Shown here: one piece after another, positions 24,191-33,500 of the stretch
Layout of the letters: each line of letters starts with the position of its first letter
Numbering within the stretch: position 1 is the first letter of the stretch
NCBI GenBank assembly: GCA_013151865.1
Contig: JAADHN010000048.1
Span: 1 to 35,672, forward strand
Length of the DNA: 35,672 nucleotides
Direction: 5' to 3'
DNA from: Kiritimatiellota bacterium
GTDB taxonomy: Bacteria > Verrucomicrobiota > Lentisphaeria > Oligosphaerales > JAADHN01
Notes under the pieces: model-generated
The model's input: the letters and a program-made list of their open reading frames with translations, nothing else
Told to the model about the DNA's origin: nothing
Database searches by the model: none
Position numbers and translations under genes: made by a program

Positions 24191-26305
24191 TCATTTGCCG
24201 GTCGCGGGCGTACGGTAGTCCATGAGGTCGCCGGAGGTTCCGATCACCGTAGCGGTCACGAAAATCAGTAAATGCTGTGGTTCGGTTTGCTCTTCTGTGT
24301 GGCGGAACAGGACGCCGAGGTACGGGATATCGCCCAGGATCGGCACCTTCCGCACCGTCTTCGAATGTTTGGACTCGAGCGTCCCACCGAGGACCACCGT
24401 ATCGCCGCTGTTCACCACCACCGTGGTTTGCAGTTTGCTCTCATTGATCTTAGGCAGGCTGACCAGACCGCCCGGCTGTTCCGTGGTGTTGTTCGAATTG
24501 GCGGTGTTGGTATTCGTGTTATTTGTGCCCCCGCTGTCGCCCGAGGTTTGAAAATTGAGCCATTCGATGAATTGGGTGATATCCGGTTCAAGCGCGAGCT
24601 GAATGGTTTTTCCGTCGTTGCCGATGCTGGGTTTGACCGTGAAGGTGATCCCCAACTCCAGTTCCGTTGGGCTGCCCGACGGCACCAGTTGGGTCACCGT
24701 CCCGGCCGTGCCGTTTTGGACGGTGGTCTGAATCGATTGGAGGTCGTATTCTTCGAAATAATACATGGTATCGCCTTTGCGAATCCGTGCCGTATGGTTG
24801 TTCACGACCGTGATTCGTGGGGCACTAAGGGTGCGGGTCGAGCTTTTCTCATTCAAGGCGTGCAACACGGCCCGATAGGTGTGGTTGCCCAAGATGCCGG
24901 AAAGGGTGATGTTCGCACCGTTAGTGGCGTTCTTGAAGTCTTTGAATTTGGTGACGCCGTCCATGGTCATGATCATGGCCTTGTCGCCCAAATCTCGGCC
25001 ATCGAGGCTGAATTCAGGGATGTCGAGGCCGATTTCGGCGAGATCGCCTTCGCCGATGGTCAAGAATCGGGCTTCGATGAGGACTTGGAGCGGCGGTTGG
25101 TCGAACGCTCGCAGCAACTCCTCGAGGGTCCGGAGGCTCTCCCGGGTGTTCCGCACGAGGAGGAGATTGCGGCTTTTGAAGATTTGGTACATCGCGCCAT
25201 CGGGTGGGTTGGCGTTCAACAGACCTTCGATGGCATCCTCGAGTTCGGTGTCTTCCGGATTGCTCGGACCTTTGTCGCCGCCTCCCCCACCGCCGCTGCG
25301 GCCCCCGCCCTTGCTTTTCGACAAGGCCGGAATGAACCCGGAACGGATCTGATAGATGCGGGTTTCGAGCTTTGGACCGCCGCCGGCGTCGTCGCTCTTC
25401 GTAACCCAGATCGTGTTCTCGCCCACATAGAAGGCTATTCCCATGTTGCGGGCGATGTAACTGAGCAATTCCTTCAGGGGGACATCCTTGACGCTGATGT
25501 TCAGTTTCTTGTCCTCCTCGAGTGCCTCGTCGGCGATGATGTTAAGGCCCTCGACTTTGCTCAATGCCATGACCATGTCTTTCACACCGGCATTGGTCAG
25601 AGTCATGGAGACTTTTCGGTTGACCAAGTCCTCCATCGGCCCCTGAGGCATCTCGACGGGGCCGAGGTCTCGGGAGATGGTCACGGTCCGGCCATAATTG
25701 TCTGGAAGGATCAACCGTTGGCGCACTTCGTTCAGAGCGCGTGCATGGGAGCGTTCCGCGGCCCGCGCGAAATTTTCTTGCAGGGCCCTCTGTTCAATCT
25801 GCCGGCGGAGCTTCTCCACGCGGTCGGTCAGGATCCCTTTACCCAGGAGAGGGGCCAACATTTCTTCGGCTTTTGCAAGTTCCCCGCGTCCGGCCAGGGT
25901 CTCGGCTTTGGCAAGGCGTCTCGCCGCCTCGTCGAGGGCTTTTTCGGCTGCCTTGGGAGGCTGTGCCCCGGCGTCGATATTCGCGGTCGGTTGTTCGGGG
26001 GCGGGCGGGATGGACTTTGCGACCGGGGCGGCGGTTTCACGGAGCTTGCTGATTTGCAGTAAGAGCGGTGTGAGTTCTTTCTGGTAACGCAAGTCGCCCA
26101 GAAGAGGTCCCAGGGCTTCTTGGGCCGCATCGGCCTTTTTTTCGCGAACCAGGCGACGGGCCCGGTTCAAGGCCTGTTGCGCCGTCGCGTCGGCAAGCGG
26201 CGCGGCATCGGAGACGGCGGCACGCCGCGACGCCAGTGCATCCAGGGTGCGGCACGAGCTGCACGCGAGCACAACGGAAAGCAGCAAAAATGCTTGTCGT
26301 TTCAT
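24191..26305 (-). CDS. Outer-membrane secretin of the PilQ/GspD family
   Basis: The product is 704 residues. AAGGAG lies six nt before the ATG at 26305. The N-terminus (MKRQAFLLLSVVLAC) is a lipoprotein-type signal with C15 as the probable lipidated residue. Residues 40-210 are helical and TPR-like, an addition before the usual N domains. An STN/N1-like domain is at about 223-309 (VKDMVMALSKVEGLNIIADE, KDVPLKELLSYIA). A Gly-rich loop lies near 330-347. The secretin core, about 450-686, shows RTLSAPRITVVNN, an Asn/Thr-rich loop, and the signature VPILGDIPYLGVLFR. Such proteins form the ring channel through which a pilus or folded protein passes. No separate pilotin gene is visible. The gene stands 143 bp after the pseudopilin gene and 82 bp before PilM-PilN. 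Confidence 0.95.
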   Translation of the reverse strand: MKRQAFLLLSVVLACSSCRTLDALASRRAAVSDAAPLADATAQQALNRARRLVREKKADAAQEALGPLLGDLRYQKELTPLLLQISKLRETAAPVAKSIPPAPEQPTANIDAGAQPPKAAEKALDEAARRLAKAETLAGRGELAKAEEMLAPLLGKGILTDRVEKLRRQIEQRALQENFARAAERSHARALNEVRQRLILPDNYGRTVTISRDLGPVEMPQGPMEDLVNRKVSMTLTNAGVKDMVMALSKVEGLNIIADEALEEDKKLNISVKDVPLKELLSYIARNMGIAFYVGENTIWVTKSDDAGGGPKLETRIYQIRSGFIPALSKSKGGGRSGGGGGGDKGPSNPEDTELEDAIEGLLNANPPDGAMYQIFKSRNLLLVRNTRESLRTLEELLRAFDQPPLQVLIEARFLTIGEGDLAEIGLDIPEFSLDGRDLGDKAMIMTMDGVTKFKDFKNATNGANITLSGILGNHTYRAVLHALNEKSSTRTLSAPRITVVNNHTARIRKGDTMYYFEEYDLQSIQTTVQNGTAGTVTQLVPSGSPTELELGITFTVKPSIGNDGKTIQLALEPDITQFIEWLNFQTSGDSGGTNNTNTNTANSNNTTEQPGGLVSLPKINESKLQTTVVVNSGDTVVLGGTLESKHSKTVRKVPILGDIPYLGVLFRHTEEQTEPQHLLIFVTATVIGTSGDLMDYRTPATGK

Positions 26306-26311
26306 CTAGGA

Positions 26312-26317
26312 CTCCTT
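26312..26317 (-). promoter_or_regulatory. Strong Shine-Dalgarno AAGGAG of the secretin gene
   Basis: AAGGAG on the minus strand lies six nt before the ATG at 26305. It is the best-matched ribosome-binding site in the window and fixes the secretin start. The other machine genes have weak sites or overlap their upstream neighbours. Confidence 0.8.
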
Positions 26318-26332
26318 AGACTGTCTGCCCGT

Positions 26333-26412
26333 CTCGGGGGCGCCTCCGATGTCGACATGTATTAAACGAACGACAGGCTCGACACGGCGTGCGGCGCACA
26401 GGGCGCCCCGAG
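26333..26412 (-). repeat. Inverted repeat in the pseudopilin-secretin gap
   Basis: CTCGGGGGCGCC at 26333-26344 pairs with GGCGCCCCGAG at 26402-26412, eleven base pairs with one bulged G, enclosing 57 nt. A smaller GTGC/GCAC hairpin lies inside. There is no T-run. It is placed to act as a processing or attenuation site that could let the pseudopilin be made in excess over the secretin. Confidence 0.5.
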
Positions 26413-26448
26413 AAAAGGGCAAGACCGCAGTGATGGGGGGTTCCGATT

Positions 26449-27204
26449 TCAGGGCGTCCAGACCCCTTGTTCCCACTCGGCTTTGCTCAGAAAAAAGTTC
26501 CCGGCATACGAGACGTTGAGTACGGGGAGGTCGTTAATACCGATGGTCGTGATCTTCTGAAGACGATGAATATGCCAGAAGCAGCGGAGCACGGGGAAGA
26601 GCGTTTTGTCCCAGGGAATGGGGTTTTGTGCGGTCCACCCCGGGGGGTACGTTTCGGCTTGGCCTCGTATTTGTTTTTCCTTATATTCGGACCAACTGTT
26701 GTACGCAGGGGCAAACGAACACGGTGCGTGGGAGTATTCGTAGAAATAGCTGGATTTCTTGATATCGTTGTTTCGGGGCATCATGCCCGAGGCCGGGGTG
26801 CTGCCTGTGCGATCGTAGGCCTCGGAAAACTGGTTGTCTTTCCGGGCCTTCCACTCATTGTCCGCCGTTCCGGGGTCGTTTCCGTCCGATGGGCACAGAT
26901 AGATCTTGTCGCTGCTGATGTAATCCGGGTAAAGATTGGAAATCCAGGGAACCATCTTGTCATCGTTGTCGTCCCGGTACATGATAAGGGCTGTGCCGAA
27001 CTGCTTGAGATTGGCCGTACACGTGGCTTGGTGCGCCTTTTCCCGTGCTTTGCGGAGCACGGGTAGGAGCATTCCCGCCAAGATGGCGATAATGGCGATG
27101 ACCACGAGCAACTCGATGAGCGTGAACGCCCGTGCGGAACGGCCTTTGCCGGACCGCGGCGCGGAGATCGAACCGGAAACGTTCTGTCGCCAGTGTCTCT
27201 TCAT
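26449..27204 (-). CDS. Type IV pilin-like / pseudopilin protein (prepilin with N-methylation stem)
   Basis: The product is 251 residues from the ATG at 27204, which has AGGTGG seven nt upstream; the ATG two codons earlier (27210) is the alternative. A basic leader of about 26 residues ends in RSARA and is followed by [20 protein letters not shown], the class III prepilin stem with Glu at position 5. The residue before the cleavage site is Ala, not the usual Gly. The rest ([22 protein letters not shown], then MYRDDNDD) is typical of the large prepilin-type families of Lentisphaerae and Kiritimatiellae. The periplasmic domain has few Cys and no HxxxxxxxxxDG end motif that I can see. It is divergent from the GH5-like gene and is the first gene of the machine series. 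Whether it builds a pilus or a T2SS pseudopilus is open. Confidence 0.9.
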   Translation of the reverse strand: MKRHWRQNVSGSISAPRSGKGRSARAFTLIELLVVIAIIAILAGMLLPVLRKAREKAHQATCTANLKQFGTALIMYRDDNDDKMVPWISNLYPDYISSDKIYLCPSDGNDPGTADNEWKARKDNQFSEAYDRTGSTPASGMMPRNNDIKKSSYFYEYSHAPCSFAPAYNSWSEYKEKQIRGQAETYPPGWTAQNPIPWDKTLFPVLRCFWHIHRLQKITTIGINDLPVLNVSYAGNFFLSKAEWEQGVWTP

Positions 27205-27646
27205 TTCCATTCCACCTCGTTTCTGCAAAATCGGTCCTCTGCGCGAGAGCATCCGTGCCTCGAGCGATCGATTGGAGCCGGTTTGCAGCGGCCGCGTCTC
27301 CGTGCGGAAAGCCGATTTCAGGGACGGCCGCGGCACCCGCCCGGCGCTTGATACCGTACAGCCCCGAGCGCCGCGGCTCAACCTGAGGGACACACAAGGA
27401 CCGCGCACCTTGCCCCGCGTCTTCTACACTGTCCAAACGTTTTCGAGTCACGGTTTATTGACATGCACCCAACATTCAGGCAGGTCCACTCGTTTTCTTG
27501 ATCTGAATACGACCGCGGCACAAACGGGGAGAGTTTCAGCCCCGCAAATCGGGAGTCGCGGGACCGGATAGCCGGGCAAGCTGTCGCGCTCAGGGCGGGT
27601 GACAGCGCGTTTCGGTACGGGCCAGACGGATTGGACGACAGCGCGG
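27205..27646. other. 442-bp divergent intergenic region
   Basis: This lies between the divergent pseudopilin and GH5-like genes and must hold promoters for both directions. I found TTGACA at 27458-27463 on the plus strand, but the hexamer 17 nt downstream (CAGGTC) is not a good -10, so no promoter is called. GAGGTGG next to the pseudopilin start (27212-27218) is its ribosome-binding site. I see no gene or clear operator. The part from 27599 to 27646 could instead be coding if the GH5-like gene starts at the GTG at 27599. Confidence 0.55.
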
Positions 27647-30052
27647 ATGATACCTTTTCTTGAACCCCAGCTTTCCCGGCCCCTCGGCCCGCGGCGCGCG
27701 CCGGTTGCCGTTTTCGCCTGCACACTTGCGCTTGTCGGCGCCACTGCGGCCGTGCCCGGTCCTGGGTCCGCGATTTGGCCGACAGACGGGAATAGCGACG
27801 TTTGGGCGCGGCGGACGTACGATGCCCGCGGGACCGCCCAAGACTCGCCTTTGCCCGTCCGCAAGGCAGACGATGGCAGTGTGCACGTGGACTTGCCCGT
27901 TTCCCTCCCCGGTGTGAACGAGTTTGTGCACCCGATCCGCAACCCGTGGTTCAAATGGGGGAAACTGGCCGTCGAGATCGAATTGCCCGCCCGACTGCCC
28001 GCGGACGCCCAGCTCTATGTGTTCACCAAGGATTGGGACTTTCTCTGGCGCCAAGTCCGATTGCGCGTGCCCCAAACCGTGGGCAGGGCCGTTGTGTTGA
28101 CTGTGCCCATTTCCGGTGCTCCCGCCGAAGCCGCCTGGCGCCCCTGCGGGCACTCCAGGCCCTGGCATACGCTGACCCCGTTGCAGGTTCGTGAAGTGGG
28201 TCTAAAAGTCGTCCTTCCCCCAGGCAGCCGGTCACGATTCCAAGGCGTCATACGTCTGCGCAGAATGTGGCTCGACGCCCCGGTGTCCCTGCGGGAACCG
28301 CTGGCAATCACGCAGTTTTCGTATCGTCCCCGGGCTCCTCGAGTGGGAGAAACCTGCGAGTTCACGATCGGGTTGCGGGCGCGCTATTCGAACCCGTTCG
28401 ATTCGTCCCAGGTCCTGGTGGAGGCCCGGATCACCGGGCCCGACGGGCGCGTTGAACTCGTGCGCGGGTTCTACTATGAAGGTTTCACTTTTCCCGACGG
28501 GCAGCTTTCGATGCCCCTCACGCCGTCCGGGCGCCCTTGTTTCAAGATACGGTACACTCCGCGCAGCGCCGGGAAGCACCGCGTTCGAATCACGATCCGG
28601 GCGGGTCCCGGCCGAGGCGAGATCCCGGAATTCGCCCTGCCGGTCGCCCCGTCCGCCCCGGATTACGCCGGATTCGTGCGGGTGGACCGCAAAGACAAGC
28701 GTTTTTTCTCGTACGACACCGGCCGGGTTTTCGAAGGAGCGGGAATCAACGTGCGATCCCCGTTCGACACGCGTTATGCAGGGAATGCGCCGTACTCGAC
28801 GTGGCGCGATCAGGGTTTGGCCTGTTATCCGGATCTGTTTCGGAAATACCAGGCTTCCGGCGTGAACGTGGTCGAAGTTTGGATGTGCTCATGGTGGTTG
28901 GCCCTCGAATGGATACCGGACCGCCCCGGATACCATGGGGTCGGGTATATGAATCCGTACCATGCCTGGATGCTGGATCGCATCTTCCAATGGGCGCGGG
29001 CGAGAGGCATCTACATTATTCTGGTGTTCAACAACCACGGCAAGTTCGGGATGACGTTCGACCGGGAGTGGGGGCGCAACCCGTTCAACGTCAAGAACGG
29101 TGGGTTTCTGGACGATTGCGAGAAATACTTCTCCGACACACGGGCCAAAGCCGCATTCAAGCGTTTTTGCGACTACACGGTTGCGCGGTGGGCGAGCAAC
29201 CCCAACCTGCTGGCCTGGAAGTTGTTTACCGAGATCGACCTGACCGGGAACTCTTTGGGGTTTTATCAGAAACCGGTCATGAGTCAGTGGCACAAAGAGA
29301 TGGGGGATTACCTGAAAAGTCGCGATATTTACAAGCACATGATCACGACTCATTGGATGTTGAGTTACAAACAGATCAATGCGGCCGTGGCAGACCTGCC
29401 GGAACTCGATTTTCTGACCACGGACGCCTATTACCAGAAGGGCGCCACGGCAGAACTCCTCGAGTTGCTCCGGGGCTCGATCCAGTTTCAGGCTGAACGC
29501 AAGAAGCCTTTGCTGATCACTGAATTCGGGGGCTCGCCTTACGGGGAAGGTATGGGGAACCTGATCAAACAACATCACCTCGGGTTGTGGACCGGTTTCT
29601 TCTGGGGGTTCCCGATTCCACCCATGTTTTGGTGGTTTGCGCTGATCGACGAGAAGGACCTGTACCCGGAATACGCCGCGTTTCGGAGGTTCACCGCAGG
29701 GGAAGACCGCCGAGGCATGACTGGGAGTGACGGGCCGCTCGGGGATACCGGCATTCGCGTCAACTGGCTGAAAGAATCCGGCGGCAGAGTGCTTGTCTGG
29801 GGCTATGACGAGCGGTATTACTTGGCCGGAGAAGAGAACCTCTCACCGCGCGAGGTCGCGGATTTGAAGTTGCCTCTGACAGGCTTGGCGCCCGGCGTTT
29901 ACGATGTGGAGTTTTGGGATTGTGGGGCCGGTCGTCCTATCCGGCGTGCCACGGTGGTTCGGAAGAAGGGAAAGGCGGGCGCCGGTGCCTTGACCGTGCC
30001 GCCGTTCCGGCTGGATTTTGCTCTCAAGCTCATTCCCAAGAATGGGAAGTGA
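27647..30052 (+). CDS. Secreted DUF5060-like / GH5-like glycoside hydrolase
   Basis: The product is 801 residues from the ATG at 27647; an in-frame GTG at 27599 would add 16 residues. Residues 1-38 are a signal peptide with an Arg-rich n-region (core VAVFACTLALVGATAAV). Two beta-sandwich parts follow; the second, about 205-350, matches the DUF5060 type found before clan GH-A barrels. The TIM barrel (about 355-680) has NVVEVWMCSWW on an early strand, E529 in KLFTEID at the acid/base position and E626 in LITEFGGS at the nucleophile position, as in GH5 and GH2-type retaining enzymes. A short beta domain closes the chain. The substrate cannot be named. It is the only plus-strand gene and meets the right-hand giant protein tail to tail with a 52-bp gap. 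Confidence 0.85.
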   Translation: MIPFLEPQLSRPLGPRRAPVAVFACTLALVGATAAVPGPGSAIWPTDGNSDVWARRTYDARGTAQDSPLPVRKADDGSVHVDLPVSLPGVNEFVHPIRNPWFKWGKLAVEIELPARLPADAQLYVFTKDWDFLWRQVRLRVPQTVGRAVVLTVPISGAPAEAAWRPCGHSRPWHTLTPLQVREVGLKVVLPPGSRSRFQGVIRLRRMWLDAPVSLREPLAITQFSYRPRAPRVGETCEFTIGLRARYSNPFDSSQVLVEARITGPDGRVELVRGFYYEGFTFPDGQLSMPLTPSGRPCFKIRYTPRSAGKHRVRITIRAGPGRGEIPEFALPVAPSAPDYAGFVRVDRKDKRFFSYDTGRVFEGAGINVRSPFDTRYAGNAPYSTWRDQGLACYPDLFRKYQASGVNVVEVWMCSWWLALEWIPDRPGYHGVGYMNPYHAWMLDRIFQWARARGIYIILVFNNHGKFGMTFDREWGRNPFNVKNGGFLDDCEKYFSDTRAKAAFKRFCDYTVARWASNPNLLAWKLFTEIDLTGNSLGFYQKPVMSQWHKEMGDYLKSRDIYKHMITTHWMLSYKQINAAVADLPELDFLTTDAYYQKGATAELLELLRGSIQFQAERKKPLLITEFGGSPYGEGMGNLIKQHHLGLWTGFFWGFPIPPMFWWFALIDEKDLYPEYAAFRRFTAGEDRRGMTGSDGPLGDTGIRVNWLKESGGRVLVWGYDERYYLAGEENLSPREVADLKLPLTGLAPGVYDVEFWDCGAGRPIRRATVVRKKGKAGAGALTVPPFRLDFALKLIPKNGK

Positions 30053-30104
30053 GCTGGTGACGGACTGGCGCGTGTGCCCCGAGAGGAGCAGCGCCTGGAT
30101 CCCT

Positions 30105-30549
30105 TCAACGCGCCCCGAATATCCAGTAGCTGCGCAGAATGAAGAGGGCCGGGGCATCCGTGTCGCGTACGGGCAGGTAGCGGCGCCCGTCCCAATCGAA
30201 AACAGCCCCGACTCCGGCGACCCCTTCGGGCATGGGGCCGGTGGTGTCCGGGGTGTACAGATTCCAGCCGGGCAGCGTGGCGGGAGGGCTCCCCGCGGTC
30301 GTCCGCGGCGAGGGCCGGGACAACCCCCCGGTGGGCGAATACACCCACAGCCCGACTCTTGCCGGCGGCGAAACGTCCGGGGCGAGCGCCGCGTAGCTCT
30401 GTGTGGCAGCGTCCCAGGCCCAGACCGGTCCGAGCGCAAGCGTTCCCCGGCCTGTCGTCCCCGCGAGCAACTGCGCCAGGGACAGTTCCCCATTGGCCGG
30501 AAACCCCACCAGATTCCAGCCGGGCTGCAGTTCGAGGACCATGTCCGAT
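30105..30549 (-). repeat. Tandem C-terminal GWNL-type domains in the right-hand giant
   Basis: Two similar units end the protein. The first has LQPGWNLVGFP, then GPVWAWDAATQSYAAL, then VGLWVYSP; the second has LPGWNLYTP, then GAVFDWDGRRYLPV, then SYWIFG. Both keep the order GWNL, aromatic-Trp-Asp, Tyr, and aromatic-rich end over about 65 residues. A C-terminal sorting or anchoring role is possible but unproven. Confidence 0.6.
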
Positions 30550-33500
30550 GTGACCCCCAGGCGCACCGGGCCGGCCGTGGCAATGCCGTTTCGGTCCACC
30601 AATACCGCACGATAGACGCCGGCGTCTTCCGGGCCGATGCCGCGAAACTCCAGGGTGGACGTGCCGGCGCTCTGGATGGGCTCGTCGTCCTTGGTCCATT
30701 GGATTTGAAGCGCCCCGGCATGATCCGCTTCCACTCGGAGGTGGGTCCAGGCCCCTTCGGTCACGAGTTTGTCCGGACTGAATGTTCGGACGGCGGGACC
30801 GGTTGGCAAGTCGGTCCCCGGAGCAATCGGCGCTTCGATCGCCGTGCCGCCGTCGGTCGTGGAGCGTGTGGCGAACACTGTCGCGGACAGTGTTCCGGCG
30901 GTTTCCAGCATGACACGGTCGATGCTGCCCGGCGCGAAATCGGACGCCCGGGACGGTCCGGCCAAGAGTTCGCCGTCAGGGCGTATCAGGGCGTAAAAGA
31001 GTGCGGTTTCCGCACCGCCCGCGCCCCAGGCGAGCAAGAAAGCCGTCCCGGCGGCGCCGTCCGGCACGCCCGCCACGGCCAACGCTGTCAGCCCGGCTGC
31101 CGTCACGCCGTTGCCCGGCAAGACTCGCCAAACGTCACGCCGGGTCGCGTCGAGCGTCCAGAGGCGCAGAACGCCTGTCGGGTCCTCGATGGCGGCAACG
31201 AAGCGCCCCGTCGTTTCGTCGACTGTCACCGCAGCGCAGCGGCCGGCTTCATCCGAAACGGTCGTGGGGCCGGTCCAGACGCCGGCAGTGTGCATCCAGG
31301 CCTGCGTCAGGCCGTTGTCGTCCACGGTCAAGAGGGCGCCTGACGGCTCGACCGCGACTTCCGCGGTTCCGGTCATCGCCCACGACGCCAGCCGGCGAGG
31401 GACGTCAATCGAGGCCGGGGGCGCTGTCCAATCCCCGAGGACCGGGTCGTACACGGCGAATTGCAAGTCCACCAGATCGCTCATCGGCCCATCCGATGCT
31501 TTGGCGAACACGAGGAGGATGCGCTCGCCCACCGGCGCCAAACGGGGATCCACGGCCGCAGCGCCGACTGCGGAGGCCAAGGTTGTCGGCCCGGCAATTA
31601 CGGCGCCGGTGTCGTCCAGGCGTGCGTGCCAGATCCCGGCATTGGGGAACGGGTCGCCCAATTGGTCCGCGTCGATTGCGGTCCACACCAGGAGAAAACC
31701 GCCGTCGCCCAAGGCGATCGCGGCGACGCCAAGCACGACGCCCGCCCGCGCGATCTCGTTGGACGTCCCCCAGGACGTATCGCTTCGGAGCGCAAACCGT
31801 ACCGTCATTTCTCCGTTGTCGGTGCTCACGAACGCCAAGCCGCTTCCGGCCAGGGCGGCGGAGCGGCCGCCGGGGAGGTCTGCCGCGACGGTCTCGGCCG
31901 GTTCGTGCGCCGCGGTGTCTCCGATGAACCACGCCGGCGGACTGAGGGCGGGAGTGACGACTGTTTCGCTGTTGTCGAGGGCGACAATATCATACCACCC
32001 GCCGCCGTTGCGGGCCCCGCCAGCCCCACCGGGCCGCCAGTCGATCCGGGTTTCGTGCAGGTTGAAAGAGCGGGATAGTTTGACTCCCCAGAGATTGACT
32101 CCCACTTCGCCGTTGAGCTGAAACGCTCCCTCGACGCGGGTGATAAGAGGCCACTCGGGCCGGGTGTTGAGTGTGAATTTCAGCCCCTTTTGTCCCACGA
32201 TGTCTTTTGGGGGGCCGAGCTGTGCGATCAAAGAGCCCGATACGTTTTTCGACAGAGCCGTCACGTTGATACCCACGCCCGCGAGGATTTGGACGTTGAA
32301 TTTGTTTACGGTCTCAGTCTGTCCGGCTCCGCCCAGTAAGTGCCAGACCGGCGGGGCCTGCCCGGGGACGACAGTGCCGAACTCCGCCGGTGTGGGGAAG
32401 AACGTTTCGCTGGTCCGTTCCACGCCGCCTCCGACGCCGATGTCCAATACTCCGTTGAAAACCAGCGCGCCGGAACGCCCCAACCCTCCCAAAAGAACAC
32501 CGCCGGCCGGGAACTTTTCGATCAGCGGAGTGAGGTCGCGCAGCAGGCGAATTTTGACGAAAGCCCCTGCCTTGGTGCGGTATCGGTAATCCGGCGCCCG
32601 ATCCTGGTCGAGAAAATCCGGATTCAGGTTCTGGACGATGGTTCGGGTCAGAGTACCGCTGACCGAAGCCGAGTCGACCGTAAAGATCCCTTTGAGGAAC
32701 GCCGGGGTGTAAAGGGTGAAAGCCTCTTTGCTGTCCTTTTCCACGGTCCCGGCGGCAAGCAGTTCGACCGTGCTGTTTTCACCGTTCACCTTGAAGCCGA
32801 TTTCGCCTTTGTATCCCAGCCCCAATGTCTTCGGCCCCAATGCCAGCGGGCCGGCGGCGGGGGCCTTCCCCCCTTCGATCATCTGTACGCCGATACGGTA
32901 CTCGTAGGTGAGGTATCCGGTGAGCGGATTGAGATCCAATCCCGAGGAAAAGGAAGGCAGCGGTACGAAACGGCCGACCGGGACAACATTGGAAGGATCG
33001 ACATCCGGTGCGAATGTCGCCGCCATCCCGATCACCTCGAGAATGGTCGCGGCCCATTTGGGGAATCTGATGCCTTGGAGTTTTTTCTTGCCGGCTGGGA
33101 GCCGGTAGTCGGCAGTGGTCACGACCCCGTATTTTGTCACCACAAAAACCATGGGCATGAAATCGCCTGCGGGCAGTTCGTGCAGCTTCAAAGTTCCTTC
33201 GAATGTTCTTGTCGCTTCCCGTGCATCAGGCGGCGTCCGAAGGGTGCCCGGCGAGTGAATCACGAAGAAATCCGCCCCGTCCCGCTCTGCGTCCGTGATC
33301 TGCTTGAGAAAGGCTCGAAAGGTCGATTCCGTCAGCGGCGCCGGCGCCGTCAGCATCGCCTGCGTCTGCGTCGTGTTTGCCACGAGCGGCTTTTCGAACC
33401 AGCGTTTGTCCACAAGCCAGACTTCCATGATTTCGTCGTTTATGGAGAAGCTGGTGCTCTGCGGTGTGCCGCCGGCGTCGTCGTAGCCTGGCAGGGTGAC

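Noticed and set aside
24272-26062. 596-codon plus-strand reading frame opposite the secretin
   Set aside because: It is a shadow of the secretin gene, which carries a signal peptide, N domains and the secretin signature.
27458-27486. Possible sigma-70 promoter with TTGACA
   Set aside because: The hexamer at the right distance (CAGGTC) does not match a -10 box, so the -35 match alone is not enough.
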